From Methanobacteriota archaeon (GTDB taxonomy: Archaea > Thermoplasmatota > Thermoplasmata > UBA10834), in NCBI GenBank assembly GCA_020348345.1, contig CP070748.1, forward strand, positions 1,037,851-1,101,850: 64,000 bases of DNA, written 5' to 3'. Position 1 is the stretch's first letter; each line of letters begins with the position of its first letter. The notes beneath the pieces are model-generated. The model was not told the DNA's origin. It made no database searches and worked only from the letters and a program-made list of their open reading frames with translations. Shown piece by piece: positions 15,687-24,217 of this stretch. A program made the translations under genes and the position numbers.

Positions 15687-16119
15687 CTGCCACCACCTCC
15701 GCGACTCCGATAGAGGAGACACCGTGAAGGATGTTAAACAGACGACTGTGCCACCCAGCGACTGATGTCTGTCCTCCATCTTCGCCGTGCATGACCGTGA
15801 TCACCTCGCGCCAGGGATGGATCATCGCAATGGACACGGTCCACGCCAATGAACCGTCGTCTGGAATTATCGATGACGGCTGCAGCGCCGCTATCGAATC
15901 GAGCGTAATCCTGGTCAATCCCCCCTCAGAAAGCCTTGAAAGCACGACATCAGTCATCTCCTCCGCGGCCTTGTCCAGGCGATATGCTCTGTCCAAGGAT
16001 TCAGTCTGCTCGGAGATCCAGATGCTAGTCCCCATGACGGACACCGTGCCCATAAGCACTATCATAAGAACGGGCAGATCTTCGAAGAAGCCTCCGATAC
16101 CCCTATCGTCGGTGTTCAT
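15673..16119 (-). CDS. Pilin-like protein of the pilus locus
   Basis: A 148-residue protein whose N-terminus has a charged leader (MNTDDRGIGGFFEDLP) followed at once by a membrane helix (VLMIVLMGTVSVMGTSIWI) and a soluble domain. This is the layout of archaeal type IV pilin-like proteins, but the cleavage motif is not a textbook class III signal, so processing is uncertain. It is the first gene of a two-gene minus-strand unit facing away from the Cys-rich protein, ATPase and TadC-like genes, separated by only about 70 bp. Confidence 0.6.
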   Translation of the reverse strand: MNTDDRGIGGFFEDLPVLMIVLMGTVSVMGTSIWISEQTESLDRAYRLDKAAEEMTDVVLSRLSEGGLTRITLDSIAALQPSSIIPDDGSLAWTVSIAMIHPWREVITVMHGEDGGQTSVAGWHSRLFNILHGVSSIGVAEVVAVVSA

Positions 16120-16190
16120 AGAACTAGTACCATGTCAGTATGAAGAATTCGAGGAGCGCTACACGCAGCCTACACAGACCGAATGCCTAG

Positions 16191-16757
16191 ATGTCCTTGC
16201 TTTCGAATCGAGATGCAGAGATGATGAAGAGCGAGGCGAGGGCTGTGGGCAGAAAAACTCTCGTACCGGCGCTCAGCCGAGAGATGAAGTGCCCCCATTC
16301 GTACAACGACGACGAAGAACTCAGCCTGGACGTAGAGTGCGAAGGCTGTCCGGGTTCCCAGGATCTATCGAACGATCGTTGCCTCACTGGAATCCTGCAG
16401 ATACTGGCCTCAGAGGCCGAGCCGGAGGTTTTGATGCTCAAGCGTTACATCCACCGGAGATACAGAGAATCGAGACTCGCACCTGTTTTGGCAGCTGCCT
16501 CTGAATTGGCCGCCCTCAATCGCGCGCTTTCCACACGACCTGAACCGTCAGACGGTAGGTGTCTGACATGCCCCGCCAGTATGCACAGGCTGGCGGACGG
16601 GCTGCGCAACGAGCTCCTCGAGCGGCCAGTGGAGTTCATGAATGACCGATCTAGAGCGATCGACAACATCAAGAAAGGTTTGGGGGGCGTCAAATGCGCC
16701 CGAGCACGCGCGTGCGTAGCAGCGGTTTTGGAGGACGGCTTTGTGGGAGGCGTCTGA
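16191..16757 (+). CDS. Cys-rich protein preceding the secretion ATPase
   Basis: A 188-residue soluble protein ending one base before the ATPase start codon, so the two are certainly co-translated. It has about eight Cys arranged as CPHS, CEGCPG, RCLTG, RCLTCPAS and KCARARAC, suggesting a zinc or Fe-S site, and a helical middle. Comparable Cys-rich segments occur at the N-terminus of some archaeal pilus ATPases, so this may be that domain split into its own gene; that is an inference. No named family recognised. An in-frame ATG at 16221 is an alternative start. Confidence 0.65.
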   Translation: MSLLSNRDAEMMKSEARAVGRKTLVPALSREMKCPHSYNDDEELSLDVECEGCPGSQDLSNDRCLTGILQILASEAEPEVLMLKRYIHRRYRESRLAPVLAAASELAALNRALSTRPEPSDGRCLTCPASMHRLADGLRNELLERPVEFMNDRSRAIDNIKKGLGGVKCARARACVAAVLEDGFVGGV

Positions 16758-18536
16758 ATGTCGAGGATTCACCAACCACGGATAGTGTGCGAGCTCACAT
16801 CGAATCCTGAGGGGGAACCATCGGGACACAGGCAGGAAGTCGGTTGCTTGCCACCTTTTGCCGTCCAGTCGTGCGAGTCGAGGCCATGCTTCGCCTCCTC
16901 GTGGTTGGTGTCTGAGCGCTACGACGAGGCCGACGTCGTAGAACGATACTCCATCGACGGCGTTGACGTGACGATTCTCTCACCCCCGAGAAGCAGCTGC
17001 GGAGCATATCTCGTTCATCCCCCCGAGTATCGAATGAACCCTCGCCAGCTGCTCGTGCTCGCAGAGGCGATGGAGGAGATCTGCAAGGCCAGGCCCTCTG
17101 GGTTGCGGGTTGAATCGATCGGGATCATTCGAGCGCACATGAGAGCGATGGCAAAGGATGTCGTGCACTCTGTCCTCGCTAGACGCGGGGACCATGTCGA
17201 GGGCGAAAACCTGGAAAGGCAGGCGGACGCGTTGGCGACGATCGTATGCAGATACACGGCGGGCTACGGCGTGCTCGAGACAATGCTCAAGGACGCGCGC
17301 GTGCAGGACGTGTACGTTGACGCTCCCTCCAACCGCACGCCCGTCCATGTCGTCCTGAGATCGGATTCCTCAAGAGCTGTCAGACAGAAGTGTCGGACGA
17401 ACCTATTTGTCGGCAGACGCGACCTCCAGGCGTTCGTGTCCAGAGTGAAGTTCGAGACCGGTTCGCCCTTCTCCGAGGCTGTGCCAGTTCTCGAGGCGGA
17501 CATGAAGGACCTGCGTTCCAGGGTGACTCTCGTCTCGCCCCCTCTGAGCGACAGAGGGATTTCCCTTGCTGTGAGGAGACATTCGGACAGAGCCTGGTCG
17601 ATGCCCCTCCTCATCGCGAATGGCTCGCTCTCGCCTCTTCTAGCCGCGTTTCTGTGGGCGTGCGCAATCGGCAGGAGGGCGGTGCTGATTGCCGGAAGCC
17701 GAGGAGCAGGCAAAACGACACTACTCTCAGCAATGATGCTTGAGTTTCCACGATCACAGAGGATACTGCTGATCGAAGACACTCCAGAGATACCGGTGCT
17801 CAGGATGCAGGACCTCGGCTACGACATGCAGACGCTCAGATTCTCCCATGGAGGGTCTGCCGGACGAGCTCTCGATGCGAGGGACGCGCTGCGAGTAAGC
17901 CTTCGGATGGGGGAGAGCGCAATCGTGATAGGCGAGGTGAGAAGCAACGAAGCGAGAGTGCTCTACGAGAGCATGCGCGCGGGAAGTGCCGGCTCCTCAG
18001 TGCTGGGGACCATACACGCCAACTCAGCGAAAGGCGTCCTCGACAGGGCCGTCGAGGACCTCGGGATCTCGGAGAGGGCGTTCTCTTCGACCGACATAGT
18101 AGTGGTGATAGGTCTTACGCGGTCGCCCGACGGCACTAGGTTCAGCAGGGAGGTGGTGGAGGTCGCTGAGGTGGTCGAAGCGGGATCCTCCGTTCGTCTC
18201 ATCACCCTGTTCAAGAAGGACGGCCAATGCTTCTGCGCAAAGCCGACAAATGGGTTCGCAGAAGAGAGCGCTACGGTCTCAGGGATTGCCTCTGCCCTGG
18301 GAAGAACGCCGAACGAGTTGATGGAGATCATCAAGGCAAAGGCCCACGCCGACCAGATGCTCGCAGACGGTAGCTTCGATGGCTGCGCTGAAGGCCGCCA
18401 GTGCAGCGATGACATGAGAGTCAGGTCGAATGAAGCCCTTACGAAGGAGCTCTTCAACTCCTCGACGCCAGAGGTGGGTCTCAGACGATGGATGGCATCC
18501 CATGAGTCGTGGTACGGAGACGCGTGTAGGCAATGA
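16758..18536 (+). CDS. Type II/IV secretion system ATPase (TadA/CpaF/VirB11-type)
   Basis: A 592-residue secretion/pilus ATPase. An N-terminal region with the conserved (A)GYGVLE segment before the core and YVDAPSNRTPVHVV is followed by the Walker A AGSRGAGKTTLL (about 312-322), Asp box LLIEDTPEIP, and Walker B region AIVIGEVRSNEARVLYESMRAG with the His-box GTIHANS. These are the GspE/VirB11 superfamily motifs. It would drive assembly of a pilus or pseudopilus at the cytoplasmic membrane together with the TadC-like protein downstream. The start codon directly follows the Cys-rich gene's stop. N-terminal 90 residues are divergent with extra Cys. Confidence 0.93.
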   Translation: MSRIHQPRIVCELTSNPEGEPSGHRQEVGCLPPFAVQSCESRPCFASSWLVSERYDEADVVERYSIDGVDVTILSPPRSSCGAYLVHPPEYRMNPRQLLVLAEAMEEICKARPSGLRVESIGIIRAHMRAMAKDVVHSVLARRGDHVEGENLERQADALATIVCRYTAGYGVLETMLKDARVQDVYVDAPSNRTPVHVVLRSDSSRAVRQKCRTNLFVGRRDLQAFVSRVKFETGSPFSEAVPVLEADMKDLRSRVTLVSPPLSDRGISLAVRRHSDRAWSMPLLIANGSLSPLLAAFLWACAIGRRAVLIAGSRGAGKTTLLSAMMLEFPRSQRILLIEDTPEIPVLRMQDLGYDMQTLRFSHGGSAGRALDARDALRVSLRMGESAIVIGEVRSNEARVLYESMRAGSAGSSVLGTIHANSAKGVLDRAVEDLGISERAFSSTDIVVVIGLTRSPDGTRFSREVVEVAEVVEAGSSVRLITLFKKDGQCFCAKPTNGFAEESATVSGIASALGRTPNELMEIIKAKAHADQMLADGSFDGCAEGRQCSDDMRVRSNEALTKELFNSSTPEVGLRRWMASHESWYGDACRQ

Positions 18537-20334
18537 GAACCGTTTCGTCACAATGTGCAGGGCGCTTGCATCATTTGATGCCATTCTGCCGAGATCAGCG
18601 CGATCGGCCGCGCACAGGGAGCTGTTGAGGACAAGAACCCGAGGTCGAAACGCACACGCCGGAATGATAGCCAGGTGTTCAAGACGGAGGTCCATAGCAG
18701 ACGACCTGGAACGATCCGCGATCCCTCTTGACGCGGATTCACTCCTTGCCGCCGCGAGGGGGTTGGCGGCGGCTACAATGGCGGTTCTCGCGACGTTTCT
18801 CGCTCTAGCTCTTATCTTGGGATGGCCGGACCTTGCCGCATTGTCGGCGTTCCTCCTGGTGGCCGTCCCTATCCTATCCAGGGAGACGGTGCTATCATAT
18901 CCCAAGGCCGTCGCCTCCAAGAGGGCGCTGCTGATCGCGAGGAGCTCGACGGACGACGTGAGCCTGATGGTGATGAACCTCAGGCACGAGCCTTCTCTGC
19001 CAAAGGCTATGGCGACAGCTGCAAAACGTGGCTCTGAGTTCGGAAGCGAGCTCAGGGAATGCGTTTGGCGAGTGATAACTGGCGTGCACTCCACCTTCGA
19101 GGATTCGCTGGGCCAACTGGCCGTCAGATGGCAAGACCACTGTGCTGAGCTGAAGCCGGCTATCAGAGCGCTCATCACTGCCTCGTGCGAAGGCACCGAG
19201 GCCGGCAGAAGAAGGGCCCTCGACAGAGCGAACGAGGCACTCGTAGCTGGAGCCAAGAGGCGCATAGAGGAGTTCACGTTGGCACTGTCCGTCCCGAGCA
19301 TGATACTCTTCGGGATAGGCATCCTGTTGCCTCTGATAATGGGCGCTTTTCTCCCGATGCTGTCTTGGGATATGTTCGCGGATGACGATGGCATCAGCAC
19401 GGGCGGAACAGGCACGAAGGGAATGATTGTCCCGACAATCATACTCATGAATCTTGTCTTTCCGACAATCGCCCTGCTTGTGGCGCTGGACGCCATATCG
19501 AAGCATCCGATGGCGAGCCAGTGCACCCGAGATCGAGGAGAGACTCGGCCTGTTGGATCAAGGATCGGGATACTCGTGGCGATCACATCGTCGACCCTGG
19601 GAGTGACGGCGGCGATTGTTTTCCTTGATGGTAAGGCCGAGTACGTCCTGGGCTTTCTGGCCGCATCGATACCTGTGGGGGCATTGCTGATCATCCATGG
19701 CTCCGGCGCTGCGGTTTCGGACGACCGCGGGCGCCGTGAGCAGCTCGAGGACCTCCTATTCAATGCCGGCGCGAGAATGGTGGACGGAGAGAACCTCGAG
19801 GCCGCTATGCAGGCTGCGAGCGCAGATATCAAGGCGGAGAGCCTCCCTGACGCCATGCGCTGGGATGGCGCAGGCGAGTCTCGACGGCCTGGAAACGAGC
19901 TCAACGAGGAGAGCGCATTGGCGGTTGTCGTCGCCGCTGCGGACAAGGACGAGACGCAGGCTGGCATCCTTGCGATGGACCTGGCTGGATACGCGAGGGA
20001 CATCGCCGAACTCGAGGCGGTGCTCAGACGCCGCCTCAAACCCACGCTCTCTATGATGAGAATGACGACACACGCTCTTGCGCCCGTCATGCTCGGCGTC
20101 ACGCACGCCATATACATGTCGCTGGCGTCGATAGAAGGCGGCGCTGGCGGCCTGTCCCCGGGGACGCTGTTCGTCGTGCTCGCGGCGTTCCTCGTTGAGA
20201 TCAATGCCATTGTCGCCTACTTCGCCTGGGGCGTCGGCGACCGTCAGCGTTCAAGCTCACTCGCATACTCTGTTGGCACCTGCATCGTTACCGCCGTGCT
20301 TGTGATGTCGGCGGTCGTGATGGTGGCCACATAG
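18502..20334 (+). CDS. TadC/FlaJ-like pilus assembly membrane protein
   Basis: About 610 residues with two T2SSF-like repeats: membrane helices near 80-120, 240-260 and 290-310 in the first half, and 335-375 plus 500-600 in the second half. Each half has a soluble helical segment (for example LRHEPSLPKAMATAAKRG and the EDLLFNAGARMVDGENLEAAMQAA region) typical of GspF/TadC platform proteins. It overlaps the ATPase gene by 35 bp if it starts at 18502; ATG at 18553 is the alternative and avoids the overlap. It would be the inner-membrane platform that the ATPase acts on. No prepilin peptidase is visible in the window. Confidence 0.85.
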   Translation: MSRGTETRVGNENRFVTMCRALASFDAILPRSARSAAHRELLRTRTRGRNAHAGMIARCSRRRSIADDLERSAIPLDADSLLAAARGLAAATMAVLATFLALALILGWPDLAALSAFLLVAVPILSRETVLSYPKAVASKRALLIARSSTDDVSLMVMNLRHEPSLPKAMATAAKRGSEFGSELRECVWRVITGVHSTFEDSLGQLAVRWQDHCAELKPAIRALITASCEGTEAGRRRALDRANEALVAGAKRRIEEFTLALSVPSMILFGIGILLPLIMGAFLPMLSWDMFADDDGISTGGTGTKGMIVPTIILMNLVFPTIALLVALDAISKHPMASQCTRDRGETRPVGSRIGILVAITSSTLGVTAAIVFLDGKAEYVLGFLAASIPVGALLIIHGSGAAVSDDRGRREQLEDLLFNAGARMVDGENLEAAMQAASADIKAESLPDAMRWDGAGESRRPGNELNEESALAVVVAAADKDETQAGILAMDLAGYARDIAELEAVLRRRLKPTLSMMRMTTHALAPVMLGVTHAIYMSLASIEGGAGGLSPGTLFVVLAAFLVEINAIVAYFAWGVGDRQRSSSLAYSVGTCIVTAVLVMSAVVMVAT

Positions 20335-20339
20335 CGCGT

Positions 20340-20888
20340 CTATCCCAGGCGCTCCATGTTTCTCATCAGAAGGGCCAGCTCCTTCTGATCGAACGCTCGC
20401 GGGTCAACAGGAAGTACCATCCTACAGCCGCTCTGTGTGATGTGGTCGTTCACCTGGTCGACCATCCGAAGAACCTTGTTGAAATCGTTGTTCGACACGA
20501 GGTATTCGATGCCGTCCAACAGTATGATGCCGTCGCTGGTGTCGCCTGCGAACTTGATCAACATGTGCGACAAGATGCCCAGGTTCGTGGGCGATATCAC
20601 CTTGTCGCCCGTGCGCGTAGCGAGCCAGTACACGGGCGTGTCCTCGAGGCCGTATTTCTCCCTGACGAGGTCGGGGTGCTGCCGTGTGACGGCAAATCCT
20701 GCGGTCTTCCCCTTCCCGCCGGCCGGGGCTGTTGATACAAGGTTCACGAACGCGTCGAAGCTCATGTGCGGAGGCGACTCCTGCACGACGTACGACCTGC
20801 CGGGCTTGAGGTCATACTTCCTCGATATCGACAGCCTCACCGCCTTCTGGCTGGGCTTGGCCTTGCTCTTCCTGGAGAACAGCCCCAT
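20340..20888 (-). CDS. DUF835 domain protein paired with a CheY-like regulator
   Basis: A 182-residue soluble protein: a basic, Lys-rich N-terminus (about 1-25), then a DUF835 domain (about 27-178) with LKPGRSYVVQE, FAVTRQHPDLVREKYG, ILLDGIEYLVSNNDFNKVLRMVDQVNDHI and MVLPVDPRAF. The latter pattern is the DUF835 core. Its start codon lies immediately after the response-regulator stop codon. DUF835 is of unknown activity; here, coupled to a receiver domain, it may act as an output or partner of phospho-signalling, which is an inference. Converges on the TadC-like gene with a 5-bp gap. Confidence 0.85.
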   Translation of the reverse strand: MGLFSRKSKAKPSQKAVRLSISRKYDLKPGRSYVVQESPPHMSFDAFVNLVSTAPAGGKGKTAGFAVTRQHPDLVREKYGLEDTPVYWLATRTGDKVISPTNLGILSHMLIKFAGDTSDGIILLDGIEYLVSNNDFNKVLRMVDQVNDHITQSGCRMVLPVDPRAFDQKELALLMRNMERLG

Positions 20889-21248
20889 CTAATCACTCCA
20901 CATCGTCAGGACCGAGTTGAGAGCGATCTCGTTCGTCGGTTTGAGCAGGAAATCCTTCGCCCCTGCCTCGAGGCTCTGCTGTATCATGCGCTTGTTGATG
21001 ATGGAGCTCATCGCGATGACGACAGCGGTAGGATCGATTGACAGCAATTCCTTCGTCAGGTCGACCCCGGATCTGTCGGGCAGAACCATATCCACGAATG
21101 TGAACCTCGGCCTCGCCTTCTTGAATACCTCAACGGCTTCCTTGAAATCGCCGGCCTCTGAAACGTCGTGGAATCCCGCTCTGACAAGGAGCTCGATCAG
21201 GACCGTCCTGAACGCCTCGGAGTCATCCACGACAAGCACCTTCACCAA
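20889..21248 (-). CDS. CheY-like response regulator (receiver domain only)
   Basis: A 119-residue single receiver domain. The acidic pocket (VVDDSEAF, residues 8-9), the phosphoacceptor Asp in TFVDMVLPDRSG (about residue 53), the Ser/Thr switch (IAMSS) and the conserved Lys (FLLKPT) are all present, so it should be phosphorylatable. Start TTG at 21248 or GTG at 21245; GGAGATGAT lies just upstream. No output domain and no histidine kinase nearby. First gene of a two-gene unit with the DUF835 protein, next to the pilus locus, so a link to surface structures or motility is possible. Confidence 0.93.
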   Translation of the reverse strand: MVKVLVVDDSEAFRTVLIELLVRAGFHDVSEAGDFKEAVEVFKKARPRFTFVDMVLPDRSGVDLTKELLSIDPTAVVIAMSSIINKRMIQQSLEAGAKDFLLKPTNEIALNSVLTMWSD

Positions 21249-21509
21249 ATCATCTCCAGCAGAGAACGGTTAATGCCCACCGCATAGATGATACTTGCCG
21301 TCGAAGGATAGAAGTGAGATGGGCAGGCAATGAAATTCCTGTCGCCAGGCCTCTCCTGCTTATTGATTTTGGAGCACGGTGGCCGAAAACCGGCTTGCGT
21401 GCTTGCTTGGAGAGGACTTACAGGCTACCCATCTCGTCAGTTCAATTGGGAGGCATCGACCATAAAGATTGCGATGTCCTGGCGTTCACGAATGTAAATA
21501 GACAAAGAG
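21249..21509. other. Intergenic region before psmB with a stem-loop
   Basis: No convincing gene in this stretch. It holds the promoter side of the CheY gene and, at 21373-21403, a nested stem: AGCACG pairs with CGTGCT, and inside it GCCG-AAAAC-CGGC. Nothing else stands out; an in-frame extension of the proteasome reading frame through this region is rejected because it lies upstream of the psmB TATA box. Confidence 0.4.
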
Positions 21510-21516
21510 TTATATA
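21510..21516 (+). promoter_or_regulatory. TATA box of psmB
   Basis: TTATATA, with purine-rich GACAAAGAG before it as a BRE-like element. Predicted transcription start near 21540, giving a leader of about 40 nt to the ATG at 21581. Confidence 0.65.
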
Positions 21517-21580
21517 CCGGCATGGGCATACTTCAGAACCGCCTTTTAGCTGGATAGGTTTTCGCCGATGGTGTCATTTC

Positions 21581-22222
21581 ATGACAACGAATGAGGAGAT
21601 AAAGAAGGGCACAACCACGATAGGAATCGTGTGCAAGGACGGAGTCGTCATGGCCACAGAGATGAGGGCTACGATGGGCACGTTGATCGCACACAAGACA
21701 ACGCAAAAGCTATTCAAGATAGACGACAACCTGGGACTCGCGGTCGCGGGGGTCGTTGGTGACGCGCAATCCTTGGCGAGATACATAACTGCCGAGGTGG
21801 AGCTCTATAAGCTGAAGCGCGGACAGCCGATGACCGTTAAATCCGCGGCGACTCTCACTTCCAACATTCTCGCTGGCAGCAGATTCTACCCGTACTGGGT
21901 CGGACTTATTCTGGGAGGCGTGGACAAGAACTCGGGCCACGTCTATGCTCTGGACATGGTCGGAGGAGCCATTCCGGACGAGTACGTCACCACGGGTTCG
22001 GGCTCGCCGTACGTGTACGGTGTGCTTGAGGACCACTACCAGAAGGGGCTGCCGGTAAGCGAGGGCATAGACCTGGCAGCCAGGTCGTTGCACGCTGCTA
22101 TGAAGCGCGATTCAGCATCCGGAGACGGCATGTCCGTAGCGACCATAACCAGCGACGGATTCTCCTTCGTGGACGAGAAGGAGCTCCACAAGAGGCTGAC
22201 GAAGATGAAGCTCTCGTCCTGA
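21581..22222 (+). CDS. psmB: 20S proteasome beta subunit
   Basis: A 213-residue beta subunit. The ten-residue propeptide MTTNEEIKKG precedes the catalytic Thr11 (TTTIGI), which autocatalytic cleavage would expose. Conserved beta-subunit residues follow: DGVVMATEMRATMG, K in HKTTQKLFKI (catalytic Lys), AGVVGDAQ, ALDMVGGAIPDEYVTTGSGSPYVYGVLE and RDSASGDGMSV. The ATG at 21581 is set by the propeptide and the TATA box at 21510-21516. The alpha subunit is not in the window. Next on the strand is fttA. Confidence 0.97.
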   Translation: MTTNEEIKKGTTTIGIVCKDGVVMATEMRATMGTLIAHKTTQKLFKIDDNLGLAVAGVVGDAQSLARYITAEVELYKLKRGQPMTVKSAATLTSNILAGSRFYPYWVGLILGGVDKNSGHVYALDMVGGAIPDEYVTTGSGSPYVYGVLEDHYQKGLPVSEGIDLAARSLHAAMKRDSASGDGMSVATITSDGFSFVDEKELHKRLTKMKLSS

Positions 22223-22291
22223 GATCTTCTACGTCAGCGGGGCAGAGTGGACGTAATCATCGAAACCATACTAGCCTTTGGGTCGAGTTGA

Positions 22292-24214
22292 GTGAAGCCA
22301 ATGGGCGTAGAGAAGGTTCTAGAAGACGCAAGAGATGCGGTCAAGAAGACAATACCGTCCCACATCGAAGTGACGGAGATAGATTTCGAGGGCCCAGTCA
22401 TCGTGATCTACACGAAGAACCTCGATGAGTTCGCCAAGAACAATGATCTCGTGCGACAGCTTGCGCAGTCTCTTCGGAGAAGGGTGGCCATCAGGCCGGA
22501 CCCTGACCTGCTGGCCGATTCTTCCAGCGCCGAGGAGCGCATAAAGGAGATCATCCCTGAAGAGGCGAAGATCACCAATATCTACTTCGAGGACGACACA
22601 GGGGAGGTCACGATCGAGGCCATATCTCCCGGACTCGTCATCGGCAAGCACGGCGCAGTGCTGAACGAGATCAAGAAGGAGATCGGATGGGCACCGAAGG
22701 TGGTCAGAGCGCCACCGATCCCGTCCAAGACCGTCAGTGAGATAAGGAACTATCTCAGGAAGGTCCAGGAAGAGAGGAAGGAGTTTCTGAGACGTGTGGG
22801 GCGCAGACTGATGCGCCAGCGTCTTAACGACGAGACCTACCTTCGCGTGACTGCTCTGGGGGGCTACAGGGAGGTAGGCCGAAGCGCGACCCTGCTGTCC
22901 ACCAGGGAGAGCAAGATACTGATCGATTGTGGCGTAGCCGTATCTGCCGACGACAACGGCTCCACGCCGTACCTGAGCGCTCCTGAACTGTTCCCGCTTG
23001 ACACACTCGACGCGGTTGTGGTCACGCACGCGCATCTGGACCATTCCGGCCTGGTGCCCGTGTTGTACAAATACGAGTACGAAGGCCCGATCTACTGCAC
23101 TCCGCCAACAAGAGACCTGATGTCGCTCCTACAGCTGGACTACATCAAGGTGGCGGTGGGTGAGGGCAAGAAGGCGCCCTATGAATCGTCACACATACGC
23201 GATGCGGTGGTCCACTGCATTCCGCTCAAGTACGGCGAGACCACGGACATCTCTCCTGATGTGAGGCTCACCCTGCAGAATGCGGGCCATATCCTAGGCT
23301 CTTCCATAGCCCATTTCCATGTTGGGGATGGACTGTACAACATAGCGTTCTCCGGCGACATCAAGTTCGAAAAGTCATGGCTATTCAACGCATCGGTCAA
23401 CAAGTTCCCTCGCCTCGAGACGCTCGTGATCGAATCGACCTATGGCGGCTACCACGACATGCAGCCAAGCCGGCAGGATGCCGCAAACCAGATCCGCGAG
23501 GTGGTGAGAACGACGCTGGGACGGAAGGGCAAGGTCCTGATACCTGTCTTCGCTGTCGGAAGGTCTCAGGAGGTCATGCTCGTTCTCGAGGAGCTGATGA
23601 GGAATCATCACATCCACACCGTCCCGATCTATCTCGACGGAATGATATGGGAAGCCACCGCCATACATACCGCATACCCCGAGTATCTCAACAGCCAGTT
23701 GAGGACGCAGATATTCCAGATGGGGGAGAATCCGTTCCTGTCGCCGATATTCAAGAGGGTTGACAGCCCGGAAATGCGAGAGCGGATCTGCCACGACCCA
23801 GAACCCTGCATCGTATTGGCCACTAGCGGTATGATGAACGGCGGGCCGGTTATGGAGTACTTCAAAGCCTGGTGCGACGATCAGACCAGTACAATCGTGT
23901 TCGTCGGCTTCCAGGCAGACGGCACAATGGGCAGGAAGATACAGAAGGGTTGGAGCGACATCTCACTTAACGAAAAGGGGAAGCAGATCTCATTGAAGAT
24001 GAAGATGGACACCGAGACAGCTGATGGCTTCTCAGGACACTCCGATCGGAGGCAACTGGTCAACTATGTCAGCACTCTGGAGCCGAGGCCTGAAAGGATT
24101 ATAATCGGACACGGCGAGGACCATAAATGCTCTGATCTGGCGAGCACGCTGTACAAGAAATTCGGGATCGAGACCCGGGCACCCCTGAACCTCGAGACGA
24201 TTCGGCTCAAATGA
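22292..24214 (+). CDS. fttA: Transcription termination ribonuclease FttA (aCPSF1)
   Basis: A 640-residue KH-KH-MBL-beta-CASP protein. N-terminal KH domains cover about 1-145 (SPGLVIGKHGAVLNEI is the KH GxxG-type loop), followed by the metallo-beta-lactamase fold with THAHLDHSG (about 244-252), GHILGSS and SGDIK, and the beta-CASP domain with IESTYGG, PVFAVGRSQE, ATSGMMNGGP and the C-terminal FSGHSDRRQL and IIGHGE metal ligands. In archaea this enzyme cleaves nascent RNA and terminates RNA polymerase transcription. Start GTG 22292 or ATG 22301. Nearly universal in archaea. Confidence 0.98.
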   Translation: MKPMGVEKVLEDARDAVKKTIPSHIEVTEIDFEGPVIVIYTKNLDEFAKNNDLVRQLAQSLRRRVAIRPDPDLLADSSSAEERIKEIIPEEAKITNIYFEDDTGEVTIEAISPGLVIGKHGAVLNEIKKEIGWAPKVVRAPPIPSKTVSEIRNYLRKVQEERKEFLRRVGRRLMRQRLNDETYLRVTALGGYREVGRSATLLSTRESKILIDCGVAVSADDNGSTPYLSAPELFPLDTLDAVVVTHAHLDHSGLVPVLYKYEYEGPIYCTPPTRDLMSLLQLDYIKVAVGEGKKAPYESSHIRDAVVHCIPLKYGETTDISPDVRLTLQNAGHILGSSIAHFHVGDGLYNIAFSGDIKFEKSWLFNASVNKFPRLETLVIESTYGGYHDMQPSRQDAANQIREVVRTTLGRKGKVLIPVFAVGRSQEVMLVLEELMRNHHIHTVPIYLDGMIWEATAIHTAYPEYLNSQLRTQIFQMGENPFLSPIFKRVDSPEMRERICHDPEPCIVLATSGMMNGGPVMEYFKAWCDDQTSTIVFVGFQADGTMGRKIQKGWSDISLNEKGKQISLKMKMDTETADGFSGHSDRRQLVNYVSTLEPRPERIIIGHGEDHKCSDLASTLYKKFGIETRAPLNLETIRLK

Positions 24215-24217
24215 CGC

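Noticed and set aside
18279-20210. Open frame of 643 codons antisense to the TadC-like gene
   Set aside because: It is Ser/Ala/Arg-rich low-complexity sequence with no family likeness; it arises from the GC-rich codon pattern of the plus-strand membrane protein, which has clear helices and gene context.
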